Assembly (NCBI GenBank): GCA_937911965.1
Contig: CALDPL010000318.1
Location: 1 to 11,307, forward strand
Length of the DNA stretch: 11,307 nucleotides
Source: an uncultured Allomuricauda sp.
GTDB lineage: Bacteria > Bacteroidota > Bacteroidia > Flavobacteriales > Flavobacteriaceae
Direction of reading: 5' to 3'
Shown here: in pieces, positions 1 through 6,831 of the stretch
How the letters are laid out: the number at the start of each line of letters is the position of its first letter
Numbering within the stretch: position 1 is the first letter of the stretch
Translations under genes and position numbers: made by a program
Notes under the pieces: model-generated
The model's database searches: none
Told to the model about the DNA's origin: nothing
What the model saw: only the letters and a program-made list of their open reading frames with translations

Positions 1-87
1 GCCGTAATTCCTTCCTCCATACCAGTTAGAGTCCCATCCTTTGATGATTCCCAACCTATTTGCTATTGGATTTGTCTTTTGTCCCAT
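1..87 (-). CDS. rpsC: 30S ribosomal protein S3, N-terminal fragment (runs off the window edge)
   Basis: The reverse strand from base 87 to the window edge encodes the first 29 residues of S3, beginning [15 protein letters not shown] and continuing with [10 protein letters not shown]. This MGQKTNP start and the Trp-Asp-Ser-x-Trp stretch are the standard beginning of bacterial S3, a 30S head protein at the mRNA entry site. The ATG lies 9 bases after the rplV stop codon, the normal order rplV-rpsC in the S10 operon. Only the edge of the window truncates it; nothing looks broken. Confidence 0.93.
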   Translation of the reverse strand, partial: MGQKTNPIANRLGIIKGWDSNWYGGRNYG

Positions 88-96
88 TGCTATTTC

Positions 97-498
97 CTAA
101 TCTTGTTTTACTGAATCAACTATAATTGTAACATGGTTAGAACGCTTTCTGATTCTATGCCCTCTACCTTGTGGTGCTGGACGAAGTCTCTTTAACATTC
201 TTGCACTGTCTACTTTTACTTCTTTCACAATGAGGTTTTGATCTTCTGGTCTTTCACCTTCATTTTTTGCTTCCCAATTTGCTATGGAAGAGCGAAGTAA
301 TTTCTCCATTCTTTTTGCAGCTTGTTGTGGACTGAACTGCAACAAGGAAAGTGCTCTTGAAATCTCTTGACCACGAATCAAATCTGCCATCAACCTCATT
401 TTTCTTGGAGATGTTGGACAATCATTCAATTTAGCAATGCTTATTGATTTCCTTGCCTCTTTTCTTGCCTCAGCAACTATTCTTTTTCTAGCACCCAT
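97..498 (-). CDS. rplV: 50S ribosomal protein L22
   Basis: This encodes a complete 133-residue L22, which binds 23S rRNA and lines the peptide exit tunnel. The family core is visible: the [14 protein letters not shown] segment (about residues 30-43), the helix with [17 protein letters not shown], then [25 protein letters not shown] forming the beta-hairpin that reaches the tunnel, here split over about residues 95-119. The C-terminus [10 protein letters not shown] is typical. It starts at ATG 496-498, 12 bases after a stop codon that ends an S19-like tail, and is followed by rpsC, so it sits in the usual rpsS-rplV-rpsC order. Codon use is AT-rich, unlike the genes beyond base 1900. A slightly long basic N-terminal extension (about 20 residues) is common in Bacteroidota. 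Confidence 0.96.
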   Translation of the reverse strand: MGARKRIVAEARKEARKSISIAKLNDCPTSPRKMRLMADLIRGQEISRALSLLQFSPQQAAKRMEKLLRSSIANWEAKNEGERPEDQNLIVKEVKVDSARMLKRLRPAPQGRGHRIRKRSNHVTIIVDSVKQD

Positions 499-510
499 TA
501 TAGTGTATTT

Positions 511-549
511 TTATCTTTTGCCTTTATCTTTTTTTCCGCAATCACCGCG
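511..549 (-). pseudogene. rpsS: C-terminal tail of ribosomal protein S19 (fragment at a junction)
   Basis: On the reverse strand the codons just upstream of rplV read GKKDKGKR followed by TAA (stop at 511-513). This matches the basic lysine-rich tail of Bacteroidota S19, and S19 is the gene expected immediately before rplV. Going further upstream the frame reads RGDC where S19 should have RGHA or similar, and beyond base 549 no S19 sequence follows; instead the plus strand becomes a cytochrome c peroxidase. The fragment therefore appears cut off between bases 537 and 549. Because only about eight residues match, the identification rests mainly on the gene order. Confidence 0.5.
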
Positions 550-618
550 TTTCTTTTTTACTCCTTTTCGCCATCAAATAATGAATTTGTTGAACTCAGC
601 TTTCTTCAACAGCACACC

Positions 619-1962
619 TTGCAATTTAAAAAAGCCACGGAAGTTTTGGAAAAGGTGGGGGAAGATTTCAAATTCGGAAAAGCCACGCAGGATTCCCTTC
701 AAAAGGCAGTGCTCGCCGCCCGAAAGGAATACAAGAAAATTGAATTTTTCCTTTCGTTCCAATATCCCGAATATGTAACCGAATATTTCAATGGCGCGCC
801 CTTGCTAAAGATTGAACGGGAAAATACCCGCCCCAAGGTTTTGGAGCCAGAAGGTTTGCAGATTTTGGACGAATTGGCATTTTCGGATGAAGCGGATGTT
901 GAGAAAACCAAAATTTCTGCCTTGGCCACCAAACTAAAATCGAGTTACGCAATACTTTATGCCGCCCTTTCAAAAAATGAAAGCATTTTTAAGGATGATA
1001 TTGCCGCCATGCGCCTGCAATTGGTGCGGATTTTTACGATGGGAATTACCGGTTTTGATACACCCGGTTCCTTGAATGCCCTACCGGAAACAATTTCTTC
1101 TTTGGAAGGAATGCAGGCCTATTTTGCCGAAAACTATAAAAACCAAACAATTGATTCCCTATTTGAAAGCGCTATTTCATACCTCCAAAATGGGGAGTCC
1201 TTTGAAACTTTTAACCGTTTGGAATTTCTGAAAAAATATATTGATCCACTTTATAAAAATCTGGGAAATATTCAGCCCCCAATAAAAGATTCCTCGTTGG
1301 CACAGATAAGTTCGTGGAATCCCGAAAGTAGTTCCATTTTCGCCGCAGACTTTTTGAATCCCTACTTTTTCACCGGTTTAAAAAAAGAGGAAGATAATGC
1401 CCAACTCAAGAATTTGGGAAAGGAACTTTTCTACGATACCTCCATCAGCAGCAACGGTCAATTAAGTTGCGTTTCCTGCCACAATCCCGATAAGGCTTTT
1501 ACCGATAATGTGCCAAAATCCATAAGCAATGTACAGGGCGAAACCGTGCTTCGCAATGCGCCAACGCTGCTAAATTCAGTATATGCCGATAGATATTTTT
1601 ACGATCTGCGCGCCTTTACGCTGGAGCAACAGGCGGAACATGTAATTTTTAATGCAGATGAATTCAATACGGCTTACAGTGCTATTTTGGAGAAACTGAA
1701 CGAGAATGAAAAATATGCAAAACGGTTTAAGGAAGTTTTCGGAAGAGGTGAAATAAACCGCGAAAAGTTTTCAAAGGCATTGGCTTCGTATGTACTTTCA
1801 CTGACTTCCTGGAATAGCAAATTTGATAAATACATACGCAACGAATCTGAAATTCTTTCTTCCGAAGAAAAAAACGGATTCAATCTTTTTATGGGAAAGG
1901 GCAGCATCAATGAAAACCATCTCACCTTGACCAATACCGGATCCATTGACATCGCCAAATGA
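619..1962 (+). CDS. Di-heme cytochrome c peroxidase (MauG/CCP family), truncated at both ends
   Basis: The product has an N-terminal helical region typical of Bacteroidota CCP-like proteins (about residues 1-215, with AARKEYKKIEFF and ITGFDTPGS), followed by the first CCP domain with heme motif CVSCH (C284, C287, H288) and the downstream LRNAPTLLNSVY and LRAFTLEQQAEH segments. Such periplasmic proteins reduce hydrogen peroxide or oxidise a partner using two c-type hemes. The second CxxCH, expected right after FNLFMGK (residue about 426), is missing: the sequence changes there and the last 20 or so residues are unrelated. The only available start in frame is TTG 619, which is poor; the frame stays open back to base 448 and SPSNNEFVELS at about 568-600 looks like genuine upstream protein. 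I read it as a gene fragment between two junctions, not a working enzyme as written here. Confidence 0.8.
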   Translation: MQFKKATEVLEKVGEDFKFGKATQDSLQKAVLAARKEYKKIEFFLSFQYPEYVTEYFNGAPLLKIERENTRPKVLEPEGLQILDELAFSDEADVEKTKISALATKLKSSYAILYAALSKNESIFKDDIAAMRLQLVRIFTMGITGFDTPGSLNALPETISSLEGMQAYFAENYKNQTIDSLFESAISYLQNGESFETFNRLEFLKKYIDPLYKNLGNIQPPIKDSSLAQISSWNPESSSIFAADFLNPYFFTGLKKEEDNAQLKNLGKELFYDTSISSNGQLSCVSCHNPDKAFTDNVPKSISNVQGETVLRNAPTLLNSVYADRYFYDLRAFTLEQQAEHVIFNADEFNTAYSAILEKLNENEKYAKRFKEVFGRGEINREKFSKALASYVLSLTSWNSKFDKYIRNESEILSSEEKNGFNLFMGKGSINENHLTLTNTGSIDIAK

Positions 1963-1968
1963 ACCATT

Positions 1969-2727
1969 ATGGTGGTGGACATCAAGGGAAGGAACCATCA
2001 AGCTCCTGGACTGGCCACGGCCTTGCAAGACTATAAAAAAGACTGTCTTGGATTGTTGAATGAATGGAATGGACGCCATTTTGAACAGCATTTGGACGGG
2101 ATTCATATCGGCATATTCAATGCTTCCGGGGATGCCCTGAACTGTGCCCTGCAGATGCGGGAAAATTTTTCGCGTTCCAAGAAATTGAGCAGGGGCCCAA
2201 TGCCCGATCTGGAGTTTCGGATGGCCCTCAACCACGATCAACCCCTTAAGGAGGTCGGGGGTTTTTTTGAAGATGCACTCAAGACGATCAAACACTATTT
2301 GTTCCTGGTACGACCCGGCGAAATCTTGTTATCGAGCAATCTGGAGCGGGTCCATGGGGAATTGGTCCAAAAGGGCCCCAAAATACAAGGGGTCCACATC
2401 CTATCCTCCAACGACGAGGTTTTTGTGGATAAACTCTTTGCTGCCATTGATTCGAATATCGATAAAGAAAACTTTGGAATCGAACAATTGGCCAAGGAGG
2501 TCGCCATGAGCAGGGCACAGTTGTTCAGGAGGATTAAATCCTTGAGTGGCCGGTCTCCCAACAAATTTGTCAACCGCTATAGAATGCATTTGGCCCTGGA
2601 ACTCCTAAAAATGAAAAAGTACAATGTATGCCAAGTGGCCCAAGACTTGGGCTATTCCAACCCCTCCTATTTCAGCAAGATGTTCAAAAAGGAATTTGGG
2701 ATCCTTCCTTCAGAACTCTCCCATTAA
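1969..2727 (+). CDS. AraC-family regulator with degenerate adenylate-cyclase-like domain, N-terminally truncated
   Basis: Residues 1-135 resemble a class III nucleotide cyclase homology domain: MVVDIKG at the first strand (D4), LDGIHIGIF (D43) and DALNCALQMR, then LEFRMAL and FFEDALKTIK with GEILLSSNLE. Both metal-type Asp positions are present but the usual GDG and other catalytic signatures are not clear, so catalysis is doubtful. Residues 155-250 form a complete AraC DNA-binding domain with two helix-turn-helix units (IEQLAKEVAMSRAQLFRRI and VCQVAQDLGYSNPSYFSKMF). In flavobacteria this pair usually follows an N-terminal DUF4242-type ferredoxin-like domain, which is absent here; that family memory is not testable from this window. 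The same frame upstream carries TGA at 1960-1962 and then merges with the peroxidase fragment. It may regulate the FAD oxidoreductase beginning 121 bp downstream. Confidence 0.8.
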   Translation: MVVDIKGRNHQAPGLATALQDYKKDCLGLLNEWNGRHFEQHLDGIHIGIFNASGDALNCALQMRENFSRSKKLSRGPMPDLEFRMALNHDQPLKEVGGFFEDALKTIKHYLFLVRPGEILLSSNLERVHGELVQKGPKIQGVHILSSNDEVFVDKLFAAIDSNIDKENFGIEQLAKEVAMSRAQLFRRIKSLSGRSPNKFVNRYRMHLALELLKMKKYNVCQVAQDLGYSNPSYFSKMFKKEFGILPSELSH

Positions 2728-2760
2728 GCCAACCCCGCGGTTTACCAAGATTTCCGAATG

Positions 2761-2776
2761 TGCAACATAAGTTGCA
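2761..2776. promoter_or_regulatory. Perfect inverted repeat TGCAAC-ATAA-GTTGCA, possible operator
   Basis: A perfect 6-bp inverted repeat with a 4-bp spacer lies in the gap between the AraC-type gene and the FAD oxidoreductase, 72 bp before the latter's ATG. There is no T-tract, so it does not look like a terminator. A regulator dimer site is plausible, but a 6-bp repeat can also arise by chance. Confidence 0.35.
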
Positions 2777-2848
2777 TAATCTGAATGAAATGGGGTGTGT
2801 CCAATCTGCTTCCCGGCCTTAGTTTTGGACCAATCAAAAAACGAACAA

Positions 2849-4234
2849 ATGAAATATCAAGAATTAAGGGGAAAACTGTCAGGACAGCTGGTGGTCCCCC
2901 AGGATGCCGATTACGATGGCCAGCGTGCCATTTACAACGGCATGATCGACAAAAGACCGGCCGTCATTGTCAAATGCGACAAGCGGGAAGATGTGATCCA
3001 GGCGGTCAATTTCGCGCGCCGGAACCAAATGGAGGTGTCCATCCGCAGTGGGGGGCACAATGGTGCCGGACTTTCCCTTGTGGACGATGGCCTGGTAATC
3101 GACCTTTCCAATATGAAGGAAATCAAAATCGATTCCCGAGCAGAAACGGCATGGGTGCAAGCCGGGAACACCCTTAGGGATATCGATGCCGCAACCCACC
3201 AGCACGGGCTGGCCCTGCCCAGCGGAATCATCGGCACCACAGGAATCGGAGGAATCAGTTTGGGAGGGGGCTTGGGCTATCTGAGCCGAATGGGGGGCCT
3301 CACCATTGACAACATATTGGAATGTGAAGTGGTATTGGCCACCGGGGAATTGGTCACTGCCAAGGAGGATTCCCATCCGGAACTCTTTTGGGCCCTTAGG
3401 GGCGGTGGTGGAAATTTCGGGGTGGTAGTCTCCTTTAAATTTAAGTTGGTCCGGGTCAAAAATGTATATGCAGGTCCCATGTTCTGGCCTATGGAAAAGG
3501 CACGGGAAGCCATGAAGTTCTATGATGACATCACGAAGAACGCCTCTCGGGACCTCTATGGGTTCTTTGCTTTTTTGACCGTGCCCCCCGCAGCGCCCTT
3601 TCCCGAGCATTTGTGGAATCAAAAGGTTTGTGGGGTGGTCTGGAGCTATACAGGTCCCATGGATCGTGCCGAGGAGGTGTTCAAACCCATTCGTGCCTTT
3701 GGTCCCCCTATTTTGGATTTTGTGTCCGAGATTCCCATGCCTGCCCTCAACGGAATGTTCGATGCCCTCTACCCGCCGGGCTTGCAGTGGTATTGGAGGG
3801 CCCACTTCATCAAGGAGCTCTCTGAGGAATCCATCACGACCAATATTGAGTTTGGCTCAAAGCTGCCAAGCATGCACTCGACAACGCATCTCTATCCCGT
3901 GGATGGGGCCTGCCACGATGTTGGCCCCGGGGATACCGCATGGACAAATCGGAATGCGCGATGGTCCCAAGTAATCGTAGGGGTGGACCCCGAACCTTCG
4001 AATGCCCGGAAGGTCAGCCAATGGTGCAAGGACTACCATACCGCTCTTGGTCCCCATGCCATGGGAGGTGCCTATGTGAACTTTATGATGGATGAGGGCC
4101 GGGACAGGGTCAAGGAATCCTATGGGAGGAATTACGAAAGGTTGGTACAGGTGAAAAGCATGTATGATCCGGATAATTTTTTCCATATCAATCAAAACAT
4201 AAGACCCGGTTCAGAGGCAGTAAGTTCCCATTAA
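2849..4234 (+). CDS. FAD-binding oxidoreductase (berberine-bridge/PCMH type, BBE C-terminus)
   Basis: This is a complete 461-residue flavoenzyme of the FAD_binding_4 plus BBE architecture. The FAD domain covers about residues 35-205: PAVIVKCDKREDVIQAVNFA, then SIRSGGHNGAG, whose H70 is the expected 8-alpha-histidyl flavin attachment site, then GIGGISLGGGLGYLSR and ELFWALRGGGGNFGVV. The C-terminal BBE segment, about residues 410-450, includes YVNFMMDEG and the typical ending SMYDPDNFFHINQNI. The second flavin-linking Cys of berberine bridge enzymes is replaced by Ile (I128), so only a single covalent link is predicted. No signal peptide is seen, so it is probably cytoplasmic. Substrates in this family are alcohols, sugars or alkaloid-like compounds and cannot be told here. 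I start at ATG 2849 (MKYQEL); the frame is open upstream to ATG 2795, but that extension is Cys/Pro-rich and not family-like. Confidence 0.9.
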   Translation: MKYQELRGKLSGQLVVPQDADYDGQRAIYNGMIDKRPAVIVKCDKREDVIQAVNFARRNQMEVSIRSGGHNGAGLSLVDDGLVIDLSNMKEIKIDSRAETAWVQAGNTLRDIDAATHQHGLALPSGIIGTTGIGGISLGGGLGYLSRMGGLTIDNILECEVVLATGELVTAKEDSHPELFWALRGGGGNFGVVVSFKFKLVRVKNVYAGPMFWPMEKAREAMKFYDDITKNASRDLYGFFAFLTVPPAAPFPEHLWNQKVCGVVWSYTGPMDRAEEVFKPIRAFGPPILDFVSEIPMPALNGMFDALYPPGLQWYWRAHFIKELSEESITTNIEFGSKLPSMHSTTHLYPVDGACHDVGPGDTAWTNRNARWSQVIVGVDPEPSNARKVSQWCKDYHTALGPHAMGGAYVNFMMDEGRDRVKESYGRNYERLVQVKSMYDPDNFFHINQNIRPGSEAVSSH

Positions 4235-4259
4235 TGCTTGGAAGTTGAATTCAAGTTCA

Positions 4260-4297
4260 AGGCCATTGTGTTTCGATACAATGGCCTGTTTTGTGGT
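4260..4297 (+). terminator. Intrinsic terminator after the FAD oxidoreductase
   Basis: A perfect 10-bp stem, AGGCCATTGT (4260-4269) with ACAATGGCCT (4278-4287), closes an 8-base loop and is followed by a T-rich run. It lies 25 bp after the plus-strand stop codon and 45 bp beyond the end of the convergent amidohydrolase, so it could stop transcription from both sides, although a T-run is seen only for the plus strand. Confidence 0.8.
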
Positions 4298-4341
4298 CTT
4301 TGAAAGGTAAAATTTGACTCATTTAACCTTCCCTGTCCGAT

Positions 4342-5304
4342 TCAATTCCGGGAATGGTGTACAGCTATTTCATCGGCCCCCAGTCTTAGGAAGCGCGCTG
4401 CATTGTTATATAGGATGTCCCGTTTTTGTCCCTTGCTCAGAAAAGGGGCCTCCCTGATGGACCGCACAGCGGCACCTATTTTCTTGGGCCAGACCATTTG
4501 ATCGGAGCCGAACATCAACCGCTTTGCCAAGCCTGCCCTGACAAAGGCCTCCAAGTAATCGTAAAAGGCCGTTCTGGGGATGACCCAGCTTATGGTGGAT
4601 ACATCGGCATAGAGTTGGGGATATTGGTACATAATGGCAATCATTTCCTCCTTAAAGGGAAAGCCCGCATTTTCCACGAACAACCGCAGTTTTGGATGCC
4701 GATCAAGAACCTCCTCCAGAAGTAGGGGGTTGCCGGCTGCACTGCTGAAATGGGGCATATAGGGCCCAATTCCCAAGGTGTGGATCAATACGGGAAGGTC
4801 CAATTCCTCGGCCAATTCGTAATAGGGTTCCAAGGAGGGGTCGTTCGGGGGGACTCCGTGGAGCTGGACCCCAATTTCCCCGATTCCCCTAAAGGTTTTT
4901 GCGCTATAGTCCGCTTTTAGCCGATCAAGTTCTGCTGGGCCGGCCTCCAGGATGAAAGGGGAGGGGACAAAACGATCGGGGGCCGATTGGGTCCACTGCT
5001 TTACGGCCTTGAGGTCCGTCCCGCTCAAAAAGGCCTTGACAATGTTGTAGCGGTCCATCTGTTCCAGGGAACTTTTCAGGTTTTCCATTGGATCCACGAT
5101 GGCGTGGCCCTCACCACGACAAGGTTCCGGTCTGCACAGGGCCGGGCTTCCCTCGGGGATTTCATGGGGCAGTCCGGTATGCAGGTGCATGTCTATGATG
5201 GGCATTGGTTCTTGGGCCAAAAGCGTGTTGGGAGAAGTTCCTCCAAACCACAGGACACAACTCAAAATCAAGGCCCAAATGGAGAATGTTTTGTTAGGTT
5301 CCAT
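4342..5304 (-). CDS. Exported amidohydrolase (Amidohydrolase_2 / TIM-barrel metal hydrolase)
   Basis: The 320-residue product has an N-terminal signal sequence (about residues 1-31, hydrophobic core IWALILSCVLWF ending near LLAQ), so it is probably periplasmic. The mature part starts with the metal-binding IIDMHLHTG motif (H40, H42), followed by GEIG (E143), PVLIHTLG (H175) and FGSDQM (D268), the expected metal and catalytic positions of an Amidohydrolase_2 barrel. The strand that often carries a His-Gly pair reads VENAGFPF (about 210-217) instead. Two cysteines, C57 and C62, near an Arg/Pro-rich loop could form a disulfide. Family members hydrolyse or decarboxylate small cyclic substrates; the substrate is unknown. 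I chose ATG 5304 because it begins immediately before the signal peptide; the open frame to 5385 adds a non-family-like stretch. Its end converges on the FAD oxidoreductase; the membrane protein upstream is on the same strand 156 bp away. Confidence 0.87.
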   Translation of the reverse strand: MEPNKTFSIWALILSCVLWFGGTSPNTLLAQEPMPIIDMHLHTGLPHEIPEGSPALCRPEPCRGEGHAIVDPMENLKSSLEQMDRYNIVKAFLSGTDLKAVKQWTQSAPDRFVPSPFILEAGPAELDRLKADYSAKTFRGIGEIGVQLHGVPPNDPSLEPYYELAEELDLPVLIHTLGIGPYMPHFSSAAGNPLLLEEVLDRHPKLRLFVENAGFPFKEEMIAIMYQYPQLYADVSTISWVIPRTAFYDYLEAFVRAGLAKRLMFGSDQMVWPKKIGAAVRSIREAPFLSKGQKRDILYNNAARFLRLGADEIAVHHSRN

Positions 5305-5460
5305 GATGTTTGTTTTGAAGATAGCTGCTTTATGGCCAATAAGATACAAAAAAATATTGTTCGGTCTTTGACAAGGATTGACCAAAATTGCGACCGGATC
5401 ATTGGAGCAAGGGACGGTCAGGGGCCTTTGTCGGGGGATCGGAAGGTTTTCGTCCTTTCC

Positions 5461-6204
5461 TCACGGGTCCCCGAGAAAGGAATCGGGCCGATATTGATGT
5501 TTGGGCACATATTTTTCGATGATGTATTCCGTGATACCCTTCAAGGTCTCACCGGTCAGGGGATGTAGGCCGGGGGCCGTGAAGAATTCCAATTCGTCCT
5601 TGCTTATTTTAAAATACCAGATCAAGGGCTTGCCGGTCTGTTCCGAAAAGAATTCGGTGCTCATATCGACCTTGACCTTTTTAAAGTTTTTCAACCTCAT
5701 TTCGTCCAGGGGAACCACTTGGGCCCCCTGCCGGGAATAAGGTCCCACATCACAGGAAACCTTGATGTACAGGGAATCGGCCCAGGTCATACAGCCTTCA
5801 TGCCCCCCGTTTTGCCAAACCGTTTTGATCGCTGCGAATGTCAGTGCCCCGACCAGGACCACTATAATGGGCAGGACCAATTTGTTCTTCTTGGTGGCGA
5901 CGTCTTTTTTTTGGGTATCCCTTCCAGGGCCCTTTCTCCCTTCTTTTCTTCTGGCCTCACGGTATTTCCCATAATTTTCATACCCGAGATAGCTGCAGAG
6001 CTGATCGATGCTCGAAGCATTGGGTTTTCTTTGGGAACCGTCCTTCTCGATGTATTTTTTATGGAGTTTCTGAACCGTTTTTGAACTCAGGCCGCAGTGG
6101 TCGCCAATGTGGGTGGCCAGGGCAAATGTGCTGTGAACCGCGTGCTCCCCCTTGGCCTTTTCAAAAGCTTCATGGACAATATCTTCGATTACCCCATGTT
6201 CCAT
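5461..6204 (-). CDS. Single-pass membrane protein with cytoplasmic helical N-domain and extracytoplasmic C-domain
   Basis: The 247-residue protein has three parts. Residues 1-80 are helical and soluble, with LSSKTVQKLHKKYIE and SSIDQLCSYLGYENYGKY; this resembles the small DNA-binding-like N-domain seen in many flavobacterial proteins of unknown function. A basic linker (about 81-108, many Lys/Arg) precedes one membrane segment (about 109-127, LVLPIIVVLVGALTFAAIK). The rest (128-247) should lie outside the cytoplasm by the positive-inside rule; it includes C138 and C151 and the segment LEFFTAPGLHPLTGETLK. It recalls one-component transmembrane regulators, but no named family is certain. I start at ATG 6204 (MEHGVIED); the longer open frame to 6327 passes through AT-rich repeats that look regulatory. 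It is transcribed away from the signalling cassette and may share its upstream region. Confidence 0.78.
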   Translation of the reverse strand: MEHGVIEDIVHEAFEKAKGEHAVHSTFALATHIGDHCGLSSKTVQKLHKKYIEKDGSQRKPNASSIDQLCSYLGYENYGKYREARRKEGRKGPGRDTQKKDVATKKNKLVLPIIVVLVGALTFAAIKTVWQNGGHEGCMTWADSLYIKVSCDVGPYSRQGAQVVPLDEMRLKNFKKVKVDMSTEFFSEQTGKPLIWYFKISKDELEFFTAPGLHPLTGETLKGITEYIIEKYVPKHQYRPDSFLGDP

Positions 6205-6263
6205 GGCCCTAAAAATACAATTTTTCCCTTCAAAAACAGCTCCCTTGATGCTTGGCAATCCCC

Positions 6264-6518
6264 TTATTTTATTGGAGACCAATGAAATGTCCACAAAGTT
6301 TCCACAAGATTTCCCCCAAATGTCCACAATGGATTTTCCTTCCCCGCTTTACTTTGTCCCAGAAGGTGAAAGGTGCCATGGATCGCCACTATGGCCTTTT
6401 CCGGAAAATTCACCTTTACGGGATTCCTGGACGCGACCCCATGGGTTGGTAGGAAAGTAGCCTTGTGGGCCGCTTCCGGGATCCACTTTCCAAAATCGAC
6501 GAGTACTCCAAAGTTCAT
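6264..6518 (-). CDS. Possible small ORF, 84 residues, unrecognised
   Basis: This frame lies in the otherwise empty gap between the divergent membrane protein and the small lipoprotein. About 70 percent of its first 59 codons start with a purine, similar to real genes nearby, and its N-terminal part (MNFGVLVDFGKWIPEA, then VNFPEKAIVAIHGTFHLLG) reads like a folded beta-rich protein. No family is recognised. Against it: the last 25 residues run through AT-rich direct repeats, no ribosome site is obvious, and another long minus frame overlaps it. It is listed because it would otherwise leave 270 bases unexplained. Confidence 0.22.
   Translation of the reverse strand: MNFGVLVDFGKWIPEAAHKATFLPTHGVASRNPVKVNFPEKAIVAIHGTFHLLGQSKAGKENPLWTFGGNLVETLWTFHWSPIK
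6285..6329. repeat. 12-bp direct repeats AAATGTCCACAA, 33 bp apart, with a partial third copy
   Basis: AAATGTCCACAA occurs exactly at 6285-6296 and 6318-6329, start-to-start distance 33 bp, close to three helical turns. A shorter relative, TTTCCACAA, lies between them at 6299-6307. The block is 81-125 bp upstream of the minus-strand membrane protein start and about 270 bp upstream of the plus-strand lipoprotein, where operator sites for either gene would be expected. No function is shown by the sequence itself. Confidence 0.5.
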
Positions 6519-6597
6519 GGGTGGCCGCTTGGTCCTTGTGTTTGCCCTGGGATTTCCCGGACGGTCGCCCTTTTGTCAAACTTAAAAATTCGTAAAG

Positions 6598-6759
6598 ATG
6601 AAAAAAGTGTATCCGGTCCTTTTGGCCGTGGGTATGAATATGTTCATGGCCTCCTGCACCCAAGGTGATGTTGTGGAGGACGAAAACCTGTTCCATACCG
6701 TGGCCACGGAAGGCGATGATGGGGATCCCCCGATGACCCCTCCACCCGAGGGGGATTAA
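6598..6759 (+). CDS. Small acidic, proline-rich lipoprotein upstream of the sensor kinase
   Basis: This 53-residue ORF has a textbook lipoprotein signal: MKKVYP, a hydrophobic core (LLAVGMNMFM) and lipobox MASC with C20 as the lipidated Cys. The mature 34 residues carry 10 acidic residues and no Lys or Arg, and end in DGDPPMTPPPEGD. It would be anchored by lipid and exposed to periplasm or cell surface. It is followed 24 bp later by an intrinsic terminator and then the kinase gene, in the same orientation. Its position suggests a partner, ligand or target of that sensor; this is inference. I recognise no named family. The initiator is preceded by AAAATTCGTAAAG, without a strong Shine-Dalgarno, which is usual for Bacteroidota. 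Confidence 0.75.
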   Translation: MKKVYPVLLAVGMNMFMASCTQGDVVEDENLFHTVATEGDDGDPPMTPPPEGD

Positions 6760-6783
6760 AAATGTAATAAATTTCATTACTTT

Positions 6784-6815
6784 GAGCTGCACTTTCGGGT
6801 GTGGCTCTTTTTTTT
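6784..6815 (+). terminator. Intrinsic terminator between lipoprotein and kinase genes
   Basis: GAGCTGCAC (6784-6792) pairs with GTGTGGCTC (6799-6807) over nine positions, two of them G-U wobbles, around a 6-base loop, followed by eight Ts (6808-6815). Its place only 16 bp before the kinase start suggests partial readthrough or a separate, undetected kinase promoter. Confidence 0.8.
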
Positions 6816-6831
6816 GTTCCAATTTTAAACT

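Noticed and set aside
499..570. Hydrophobic stretch in the peroxidase frame that looks like a signal anchor
   Set aside because: It arises from the T-rich complement of the lysine codons of the S19 tail, up to about base 537; only the residues after about 550 may belong to the peroxidase.
437..778. Plus-strand 113-codon open frame
   Set aside because: Its first part is antisense to rplV and its second part is out of frame with the peroxidase; it spans the junction and has no family features.
2879..3805. Minus-strand 308-codon open frame
   Set aside because: It is antisense to the FAD oxidoreductase, whose domains are unmistakable; length comes from the GC-rich codon pattern of the real gene.
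4987..5568. Plus-strand 193-codon open frame
   Set aside because: It is opposite the amidohydrolase and the end of the membrane protein, with no recognisable domain.
6285..6329. DnaA boxes or a replication origin
   Set aside because: The TCCACA cores resemble TTATCCACA only partly (one to two mismatches each), and no dnaA, dnaN or AT-rich unwinding region is seen.
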